From Thermoleophilaceae bacterium (GTDB taxonomy: Bacteria > Actinomycetota > Thermoleophilia > Solirubrobacterales > Thermoleophilaceae): 11,769 nt of DNA. Where the stretch lies: assembly GCA_013813135.1 (NCBI GenBank), contig JACCSF010000278.1:1-11769 (forward strand). Reading direction: 5' to 3'. Positions 6,405 to 11,769 of this stretch are shown here, piece after piece. Made by a program: the position numbers and the translations under genes. Each line of letters opens with the position of its first letter. The stretch's first letter is position 1. The notes beneath the pieces are model-generated. The model did no database searches and was not told the DNA's origin. It saw nothing but the letters and a program-made list of their open reading frames with translations.

Positions 6405-7481
6405 TCAGCTCACGCCCTGGGCTGCCCAGCTATCGACATTGCGGTCGTGGATGTCCCTGAGGGCATCCTCGATCCCGAAGGTCAGGCGCCAGCTGGGATA
6501 GTCCCGGCGAAAGGCCTCGAGGTCGCTGATCCACCAACGGTGGTCGCCGATTCGAGCTTCGCCGGAGATCGTGTAGTCGAGCGCCCGGCCGGCGATCTGC
6601 TCACAGAGCTCGATCGCCTCGAGCATGGACACGTTGCTGTCGCGGCCACCGCCGAGGTTGTAGACCGCCGCCCGTCGGGGAGCCGCGTGGAAGGCGGCGA
6701 ACGCTGTGACGACATCCGAGGCGTGGATGTTGTCGCGCACCTGCTTGCCGCCGTAGCCGAACACCGTGTAGCGGTCGCCGGTGACAGCGCACCGCATCAG
6801 GTAGGCGAGAAAGCCGTGGAGCTTGGCGCCGGCGTGCTGGGGGCCGGTCAGGCAGCCGCCCCTGAAGCAGGCCGTCGGCATGTCGAAGTAGCGCCCGTAC
6901 TCCTGAACCAGCAGGTCGGCCGCGGTCTTGGACACCCCGAACAGCGAATGGGTGGACAGGTCGATCGACATCTCGAGGTCGATCCCCGCGTACCAGCGGT
7001 GGTCTTCGGGCAGTTCCAGGCGGGTCGCGTGCTCTTCCAGAGGCAGGAGGTTGGGCCGATCCCCGTAGACCTTGTTCGTCGAGGTAAAGATGAAACTGGC
7101 GTCCGGGGTGCGCCGGCGCGCGGCCTCGAGCAGGTTGAGCGTCCCGTTGGCGTTGACCGTGAAGTCAGTCTGCGGGTCGGACGCCGCCCAGTCATGTGAC
7201 GGCTGAGCTGCGGTGTGGACGATCAGCTCGGTGGCTGTGGCATGCCGCGCCACGAGACTCTCGACGCCCTCTCGGTCGCGGATGTCCAGGTCGTGCGGGT
7301 GGAATGCGTCCAGCTCTTCCGTCAGCCTCGCCGTGACAGCGCGGGTGGACGACTCGGGGCCGAAGAAGGTTGCTCGCATGTCGTTGTCGAGACCGATGAC
7401 GTCAAAGCCCTGCTCGACGAAGTAGCGGACCGATTCGGAGCCGATCAGGCCGCCCGAACCGGTGACGATGGCCGTTGGCAT
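6405..7481 (-). CDS. CDP-paratose 2-epimerase (tyvelose epimerase)-like extended SDR
   Basis: A 358-residue extended SDR. GSGGLIG (8-14) is the NAD-binding glycine motif, followed by GLDNDMRATFFG (30-41), HTAAQPSHDW (89-98), FTSTNKVYGD with Thr133-Ser134-Thr135 (132-141), HSLFGVSK (178-185), RGGCLTGP (207-214), FGYGGKQVRDNIH (241-253) and VYNLGGGRDSN (273-283). This pattern, especially GKQVRDNIH and SxxFGxSKxAAD, places it with CDP-paratose/tyvelose 2-epimerase relatives. The YxxxK catalytic Tyr is Phe181, while Lys185 is kept; from memory, Phe here recurs in close relatives, so it is probably not damage. Start is ATG 7481, 19 bases after gmd, with no Shine-Dalgarno and no TANNNT, so it is read from the gmd transcript. 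It might act on a keto sugar derived from the Gmd product (inference). No CDP-sugar genes are in the window. Confidence 0.87.
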   Translation of the reverse strand: MPTAIVTGSGGLIGSESVRYFVEQGFDVIGLDNDMRATFFGPESSTRAVTARLTEELDAFHPHDLDIRDREGVESLVARHATATELIVHTAAQPSHDWAASDPQTDFTVNANGTLNLLEAARRRTPDASFIFTSTNKVYGDRPNLLPLEEHATRLELPEDHRWYAGIDLEMSIDLSTHSLFGVSKTAADLLVQEYGRYFDMPTACFRGGCLTGPQHAGAKLHGFLAYLMRCAVTGDRYTVFGYGGKQVRDNIHASDVVTAFAAFHAAPRRAAVYNLGGGRDSNVSMLEAIELCEQIAGRALDYTISGEARIGDHRWWISDLEAFRRDYPSWRLTFGIEDALRDIHDRNVDSWAAQGVS

Positions 7482-7500
7482 CGCTTTGAAGGAAACCCGG

Positions 7501-8490
7501 TCAGCCCGCCTGCTTTTGGGGCACGCCGCGCGCCAGCAGGTCCAGATCGGAGTCGACCATCAGCTTCACCATGTCCTCGAAAGTCGTGCGCGGGTTCCAT
7601 CCGAGCTTCGCGCGCGCCTTGCTGGGGTCGCCGATCAGGTGCTCGACCTCGGCCGGCCGCAGGTACTTGGGGTCGATGCGCACGTGGTCCTCGGGGTCGA
7701 GGCCGACGTGCGCAAACGCCACGTCGACCAGCTCGCGCACCGAGTGGGCCTCGCCGGTCGCGATCACGTAGTCGTCCGGCTCGTCCTCCTGGAGCATCAT
7801 CCACATCGCCTCTACGTAGTCCTTGGCGTAGCCCCAGTCGCGCTCGGCGTCCAGGTTGCCGAGCGCCACCTCGGTCTGAAGCCCGAGCTTGATCGCCGCC
7901 GCTGCGTGGGTCACCTTCCGCGTGACGAACTCCAGGCCGCGGCGCTCGCTCTCGTGGTTGAAGAGGATTCCGCACGCCGCGTGCAGGTCGTAGGACTCGC
8001 GGTAGTTGACCGTGATGAAGTGGGCGTAGCACTTGGCCACTCCGTACGGCGAGCGCGGGTAGAAGGGGGTCGTCTCGCGCTGGGGCACCTCGAGCACCTG
8101 TCCGAACATCTCCGAGCTCGACGCCTGGTAGAAGCGCGCCTGAGGGCTCACCTCGCGCATCGCCTCGAGGATGCGCGTGACGCCTACGGCGGTGAACTCC
8201 GCGGTCAGCACGGGCTGCGACCACGAAGCGGCCACGAAAGACATCGCGGCAAGGTTGTAGATCTCCTCCGCCTCGCACTCGCGCATGACGTCGACCAGCG
8301 AGCGCTGGTCCAGCAGGTCACCCGTGTGGAGGGTGATCGCGTCGCGGATGCCTTCCAGGCGCTGGAAGGTCTCGGTCGAGGCGCGGCGGACCATGCCGTG
8401 CACCTCGTAGCCCTTGTCGAGCAGCAACTCGGCCAGGTAGGAACCGTCCTGCCCGGTGATGCCGGTGATGAGGGCACGCCCGGTCGCCAT
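7501..8490 (-). CDS. gmd: GDP-mannose 4,6-dehydratase
   Basis: A 329-residue extended SDR that converts GDP-D-mannose to GDP-4-keto-6-deoxy-D-mannose, the precursor of GDP-fucose, GDP-rhamnose and related sugars. Visible are the cofactor motif GITGQDG (10-16), HGMVRRAS (31-38), YNLAA (78-82), QASSSEMFG (122-130; Ser125 in place of the usual Thr, and Glu127), Y149-GVA-K153, and the strongly diagnostic RDWGYAKDYVEAMW (217-230), YVIATGEAHSVR (241-252) and YLRPAEVEHLIGDPSKA (276-292). The protein is shorter than the E. coli enzyme (373) but within the range of bacterial homologues. ATG 8490 is the first codon of the fold. It heads a four-gene minus-strand run (this gene, the tyvelose-like SDR, lhgO, rmlC) and is divergent from flippase 2. 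No GDP-fucose synthase or GDP-4-keto-6-deoxymannose reductase is recognisable in the window. Confidence 0.93.
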   Translation of the reverse strand: MATGRALITGITGQDGSYLAELLLDKGYEVHGMVRRASTETFQRLEGIRDAITLHTGDLLDQRSLVDVMRECEAEEIYNLAAMSFVAASWSQPVLTAEFTAVGVTRILEAMREVSPQARFYQASSSEMFGQVLEVPQRETTPFYPRSPYGVAKCYAHFITVNYRESYDLHAACGILFNHESERRGLEFVTRKVTHAAAAIKLGLQTEVALGNLDAERDWGYAKDYVEAMWMMLQEDEPDDYVIATGEAHSVRELVDVAFAHVGLDPEDHVRIDPKYLRPAEVEHLIGDPSKARAKLGWNPRTTFEDMVKLMVDSDLDLLARGVPQKQAG

Positions 8491-8499
8491 TGGGACGGC

Positions 8500-8529
8500 A
8501 GGCTAGCCATACCATCCGGCGCATGTCGA
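8500..8529 (-). promoter_or_regulatory. gmd: Putative gmd promoter (-35 TCGACA, -10 TAGCCT)
   Basis: On the minus strand TCGACA (8529-8524, 5 of 6 matches to TTGACA) and TAGCCT (8505-8500, TANNNT) are separated by 18 bases. The -10 ends 9 bases before the gmd ATG, predicting a leader of about zero to three bases. The -35 overlaps the ATG of the divergent flippase 2 gene. It is the best two-box promoter candidate in the window. Confidence 0.5.
8510..8515 (+). promoter_or_regulatory. Putative -10 element TACCAT, leaderless start of flippase 2
   Basis: TACCAT fits TANNNT and ends exactly 7 bases before ATG 8523, so transcription would start at the A of the start codon. TTGGGA at 8490-8495 resembles a -35 (4 of 6) but the 14-base spacing is short. 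It lies within the same 32-base spacer as the gmd promoter, on the opposite strand. Confidence 0.45.
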
Positions 8530-10007
8530 ACAACCCCCACTTGGGGGCGTCGCCGGGGAGTGACCTCCTTGACACCCCCGACGCCGGACCGGTGGCGGTC
8601 CGCGGCGGGACGGTGCGCGTGGCGGGCTACGCCGTCGGCGTCCTCCTCACCGTGGGGTCGGCGGCGCTCCTGTTCAGGCATCTGGGCGTCGTGGACACCG
8701 GTCGTTACCTCACGGTGCTCGCCCTGACCTCGATCGTCGCCGGGATCACCGACGTGGGGCTCACGACGATCGGGCTGCGCGAGCTCGCCGTCCGGGACGA
8801 GAGCGAAAAGCGCCTGCTGATACGCGACCTGCTTGGCCTCCGGCTTGTTCTCTCGGTGGTCGGGGTGGCGGTCGCCGGAGCGTTCGCGCTGGCCGTCGGA
8901 TACGACGCCCAGATGGTGACCGGCACGTTGCTGGCGGGGGTCGGCGTCGTCGCCGTCGCGCTTCAGGCAACGCTCAGCGTGGCGCTCATGGTCGAGCTCC
9001 GGCTGGGCTGGGTCGCGATCCTCGACCTCATCAGGCAGGCGCTCCTCGTGGCGGGGATTCTCGCTCTTGTCGCAGCGGGAGCGGGCATCCTCCCGTTCCT
9101 CGCGCTCCAGGGACCGACGGCGGTCGCCGCCCTGGCACTGACCGCGTGGCTCGTGCACCTGAGCGTGCCCCTGACGCCGGCGTTTCATCCGGATCGTTGG
9201 CGCGCGCTCCTGCGCGAGGTGCTGCCGTTCGCCGCGGCCACCATCGTGGCGGCCGTCTACTTCCGCGCCGCGCTGATCGTGCTGGGACTCGTGTCGACCG
9301 ACGTCCAGACCGGCTACTTCGGAGCGGCCTTCCGGATCTCGGAGGTCCTGCTCATGGTCCCCAACATAGTGGTCGGAGCCGCCTTCCCGATCTTCGCGCG
9401 GGCCGCCCGCGACGACCACGACCGGCTCGGATACGGAGTCGATCGGGTCTTCCAGGCGTCGCTGGTGCTCGGCGGCATGGTGCTCGTGGCGCTGACCCTG
9501 GGGGCCCCGTTCGCGATCGAGGTGGTGGCGGGATCCCAGTTCGAGCCGTCGGAGGACGTGCTGCGGATCCAGGCAGTCGCGCTCATGGCGAGCTTCGTGA
9601 CCACCACTCTCTTCTACGCCCTGCTCAGCCTGCGCATGCACCGCTCGATCCTGGCCGTGGTCGTGGTCTTGCTGGCGGCGAACGTGACGCTGGCGTGGAT
9701 CCTGGGCGCGGCGCACGGCGCTACCGGTGCCGCGTACGCGACTCTGGCATCCGAGGTGGTCGGCCTCGTGGCTGCGTGGGTGATCCTGCGGCGCTCGCAC
9801 CCCGGCGTGGCGCCGAGACTGTCCATGGTGCCCCGAGTCGCCCTGGCGGTCGCGGCGGGCGGGCTCGTTGCACTCGTCCCAGGCCTGCCATCCGTCGTGG
9901 CGGCGGTGATCGGCACAGCCGTCTACTCGGTCGCCGTCCTGGTGCTGCGAGCGGTGCCCGAGGAGCTGCTCCAAGCCCTGGGGCGGCGCGCGGAGGCACC
10001 GGCGTAG
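8523..10007 (+). CDS. Wzx-like polysaccharide flippase 2 (oligosaccharide flippase family)
   Basis: A 494-residue polytopic membrane protein with about 12-14 hydrophobic segments from roughly residue 30 to 480, of the MOP/Wzx superfamily of lipid-linked oligosaccharide exporters. Recognisable features are FRHLGVVDTGRYLTVLAL near the N-terminus, ALIVLGLVSTDVQTGYFGAA at mid-protein (the typical 'not yet a partner, GYF/Y-AA' helix of flippases) and an ANVTLAWIL helix followed by GATGAAYATLASE. The frame opens 11 codons earlier at 8490, but that ATG lies upstream of the TACCAT element and its codons overlap the gmd start, so ATG 8523 is preferred. It is only distantly similar to flippase 1 by eye and clearly not a recent duplicate. 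It faces gmd and meets the FkbM gene tail-to-tail with an 11-base gap. Substrate unknown. Confidence 0.88.
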   Translation: MSNNPHLGASPGSDLLDTPDAGPVAVRGGTVRVAGYAVGVLLTVGSAALLFRHLGVVDTGRYLTVLALTSIVAGITDVGLTTIGLRELAVRDESEKRLLIRDLLGLRLVLSVVGVAVAGAFALAVGYDAQMVTGTLLAGVGVVAVALQATLSVALMVELRLGWVAILDLIRQALLVAGILALVAAGAGILPFLALQGPTAVAALALTAWLVHLSVPLTPAFHPDRWRALLREVLPFAAATIVAAVYFRAALIVLGLVSTDVQTGYFGAAFRISEVLLMVPNIVVGAAFPIFARAARDDHDRLGYGVDRVFQASLVLGGMVLVALTLGAPFAIEVVAGSQFEPSEDVLRIQAVALMASFVTTTLFYALLSLRMHRSILAVVVVLLAANVTLAWILGAAHGATGAAYATLASEVVGLVAAWVILRRSHPGVAPRLSMVPRVALAVAAGGLVALVPGLPSVVAAVIGTAVYSVAVLVLRAVPEELLQALGRRAEAPA

Positions 10008-10018
10008 AACGCGGCCGT

Positions 10019-10837
10019 CTACCTCCAGGCCCACACGACGCCGAGCCCGCTCGGCATGCGGTAGACCGATTGGACTTTGTAGCCGGCCCCGCCCAGGAGC
10101 CGCTCAGCCTCCGCGTGCGGGTCCGCGGTGGGGCACCCGCCTGGGTGGTACTCCAGCACCACCGCCGGCGCAGCACCGAAGCGGGGGTCGCCGAGAAGCT
10201 CCCACTCGCTGCCCTCGATGTCGATCTTGACGAGATCCGAGGCCTCCATCAGCGGAAGCACGTCGCGGGCCGCTACGGCCGCGCCCGCTCCCTCCGGTAC
10301 GACATGGGCGGAGTCGTCCCCGGTCGCGAGAAAAGGGCGCACGCCGTCCCGCGACGCGGCGCAGGCCTCCACCAGCTCCCAACCGGGCGGAGTGCCGTTC
10401 AGCTCCATGCAGCGCCGATGGGCCGCGGCGTTGCGGGGGTCCGGCTCGAAGGCCACGATCTCGGCGCCGGGGTGACGGGCGCAGACCATGGCGCCGAACA
10501 TCCCCACATTCGCCCCCAGGTCGAGCACACGGGGCGGCCGGCCGAGCGAGCTCAGCCGCATCGCCACCGCCGGCGGGGCGTCGTAGGAGCGTAGATGGAA
10601 GACCTCGTTGAGGGTCCATACGTCGGTGCTGTTGTGGCGGACGACGACACGGGCGCCGAGCCCGCGGACGCGGTAGGCGGCCATGCGCCGCGCGCCACCG
10701 AGCTCGCGCAGGCCGAACCTCAGCGAAGCGTCGACCAGCCGTGCCAGGGTGCGCGTGGACGCCAGCCGGGCGACCCACCGCCACGCGAGGACGCGCCGGA
10801 TGGGAGCGATGTCGCGCAGGCCGCCGCTGTCACTCAC
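10019..10837 (-). CDS. FkbM-family SAM-dependent methyltransferase
   Basis: A 272-residue class I methyltransferase of the FkbM family, whose members O-methylate sugars or other hydroxyls and are common in polysaccharide clusters. The SAM-binding motif I is VLDLGANVGMFG (104-115), motif II is AFEPDPRN with an acidic Glu131 (129-136), and the family hallmark DLVKIDIEGSEWELL spans 201-215. VVLEYHPGG (227-235) is the usual next strand. About 100 residues precede the core and are rich in Arg and hydrophobics. Start is GTG 10837, overlapping the stop of the upstream GT2 gene as GTGA (10834-10837); no Shine-Dalgarno is seen, so translation is probably coupled. Likely role: methylation of a sugar added by that glycosyltransferase, possibly a capping step; acceptor unknown. 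It ends tail-to-tail with flippase 2. Confidence 0.9.
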   Translation of the reverse strand: MSDSGGLRDIAPIRRVLAWRWVARLASTRTLARLVDASLRFGLRELGGARRMAAYRVRGLGARVVVRHNSTDVWTLNEVFHLRSYDAPPAVAMRLSSLGRPPRVLDLGANVGMFGAMVCARHPGAEIVAFEPDPRNAAAHRRCMELNGTPPGWELVEACAASRDGVRPFLATGDDSAHVVPEGAGAAVAARDVLPLMEASDLVKIDIEGSEWELLGDPRFGAAPAVVLEYHPGGCPTADPHAEAERLLGGAGYKVQSVYRMPSGLGVVWAWR

Positions 10838-11769
10838 GTCGATGAGGGCGAAGCGGCTTCGACCGGTGCCGCCGCCGAGCGAGCCGCCCTGACCCCGGGC
10901 GGAGGCAGCCGATGCCCCACGTCCTCGAGTCGAAGCGGTCCCTTCATGCGGATGTCGTGGTCCAGCCGGTACACCGAGCGCGGGACCGGGTCACGGTACG
11001 CGCGCTGGCGCCAGGCATCACGCATCCCGAGCCACATCCCACGCGCGGTGGCGACCGGTTCGCGCAGGCGGAACGCCAGCAGCGTGGAGTGCAGCGCCAC
11101 CTTTGCGACCCGCACCGGGAGATAGGGCAGCGGGACGTTGTAGGCGCCGTGCAGCAGGTGATTGCGAGTGCTCTGGGTGACCAGGCGAGGAAAATCCCTC
11201 TTCTCGGACATCAGGTGACGCAATGGGTCGGCTCGGCCGATGCGGGTGACGTAGCCGGCGGCCAGCATGCGCAGGCAGAAGTCGGGCTCCTCCGCCTGGT
11301 GGATGAGAGCCGACCGATAGCCGCCGACCGCGAGGAACACGTCGCGCCTGACCGCATGGGCGGTGCCCACGTAGCTCGAGGTCAGCCAGCGCCCGGGACC
11401 CTCGGGTGCCTGCTGGAGCCGCAACTCGCCGGTCGGTCGGACGTCGATGAAGGGCATGGCGACCGCGCCGATACGTGGATCGTCGAAGTCGGCCAGCGTC
11501 TGCTCGAGCGTCCGCGGCGACGGCAGGACCGCGTCGTCGTCGACCGAGACGATGACCGGCGCTCGGGCGAGCTGCGCCGCGCGCGTGCGCTGGACGATGT
11601 AGCCCAGGGGCGACTCGCTGCGCTCGAGCCGCACCTGCGGGAAGCGGGTGCGGACCAACTCCGGCGTGCCGTCGGTCGAGCCGTCGTCGACGACCAGGAT
11701 CTCGGCGTCGGCGGTCTGGTCCACCAGCGTGGGCAGCAGCCGAGCGAGCTCGTCGCATCGGTTCCGGGT
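10834..11769 (-). CDS. Family 2 glycosyltransferase, N-terminus beyond the right edge
   Basis: An inverting GT-A fold glycosyltransferase, 311 residues visible and open at the window edge. The first visible residues, TRNRCDELARLLPTL, are the usual segment just after the first strand (VSVVIPTRNR), so only about 5-15 residues are missing; the GTG at 11724 is an internal codon, not the start. Next come ILVVDDGSTDGT (donor-binding Asp pair), VSVDDDAVLPSP (the DxD metal site), SSYVGTAHAVRRDVFLAVGGY, and EEPDFCLRML with the acidic catalytic region. The C-terminal part (HLMSEKRD, RNHLLHGAYNVPLPYLP) has some hydrophobic stretches but no certain membrane span. The enzyme probably adds one sugar to a lipid-linked glycan on the cytoplasmic side. 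It is translationally linked to the FkbM methyltransferase. Donor and acceptor cannot be inferred. Confidence 0.92.
   Translation of the reverse strand, partial: TRNRCDELARLLPTLVDQTADAEILVVDDGSTDGTPELVRTRFPQVRLERSESPLGYIVQRTRAAQLARAPVIVSVDDDAVLPSPRTLEQTLADFDDPRIGAVAMPFIDVRPTGELRLQQAPEGPGRWLTSSYVGTAHAVRRDVFLAVGGYRSALIHQAEEPDFCLRMLAAGYVTRIGRADPLRHLMSEKRDFPRLVTQSTRNHLLHGAYNVPLPYLPVRVAKVALHSTLLAFRLREPVATARGMWLGMRDAWRQRAYRDPVPRSVYRLDHDIRMKGPLRLEDVGHRLPPPGVRAARSAAAPVEAASPSST

Noticed and set aside
10004..10022. Inverted repeat GTAGA/TCTAC between the convergent flippase 2 and FkbM genes as a terminator
   Set aside because: Only five pairs, three of which follow from both genes ending in TAG. There is no T-tract and the inner stem is poor.
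11722..11724. GTG as the start of the GT2 gene
   Set aside because: The frame stays open to the window edge and the upstream residues TRNRCDELARLLPTL match the conserved GT2 N-terminal region, so the real start is outside.

Overview
The window is a very G+C-rich (about 70% by eye), almost gap-free stretch of bacterial DNA. It encodes part of a surface-polysaccharide / glycoconjugate biosynthesis locus. Ten protein genes are recognisable: nine complete and one (a family 2 glycosyltransferase) cut by the right edge. The base composition, GTG starts, missing Shine-Dalgarno sequences and TANNNT hexamers just before start codons point to an Actinomycetota genome, possibly a deep-branching class such as Thermoleophilia. 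That placement is inference; no marker gene is present. I see no RNA genes, mobile elements or CRISPR arrays, and no gene-free stretch longer than about 50 bases.

Layout from left to right. (1) 35-3086, minus strand: a WecG/TagA/CpsF-type glycosyltransferase, a UDP-glucose/GDP-mannose-type nucleotide-sugar 6-dehydrogenase and an extended SDR epimerase/dehydratase, transcribed in that order. (2) 3134-4669, plus strand: a first Wzx-like flippase, divergent from (1). (3) 4653-8490, minus strand: GDP-mannose 4,6-dehydratase (gmd), a CDP-paratose/tyvelose-epimerase-like SDR, an L-2-hydroxyglutarate oxidase-like flavoprotein (lhgO) and an RmlC-type 3,5-epimerase. This block is convergent with flippase 1, and the two coding ends overlap by 17 bases inside an inverted repeat. 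(4) 8523-10007, plus strand: a second Wzx-like flippase, divergent from gmd across only 32 bases. (5) 10019-11769, minus strand: a GT2 glycosyltransferase (open at the right edge) overlapping an FkbM-family methyltransferase by 4 bases.

How the genes fit together (inference): the SDRs, Gmd, the 6-dehydrogenase and the RmlC-type epimerase make activated deoxy sugars and uronic acids. The WecG-type and GT2 enzymes add sugars to a lipid-linked glycan, FkbM may O-methylate it, and the Wzx-like proteins move it across the membrane. No pathway is complete here: there is no rmlA/B/D, no recognisable fucose or rhamnose synthase for the Gmd product, no polymerase and no initiating phosphoglycosyltransferase.

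Most notable points: (a) five starts that follow a gap or divergent spacer carry TANNNT 7-10 bases upstream, which predicts leaderless transcripts, while four tightly coupled internal starts lack it; (b) a 2-hydroxyglutarate oxidase sits inside a nucleotide-sugar operon, possibly to clear 2-hydroxyglutarate made by a WbpB/WlbA-like sugar dehydrogenase; (c) the tyvelose-epimerase-like SDR has Phe where the catalytic Tyr normally lies. I do not see a clearly unprecedented system.
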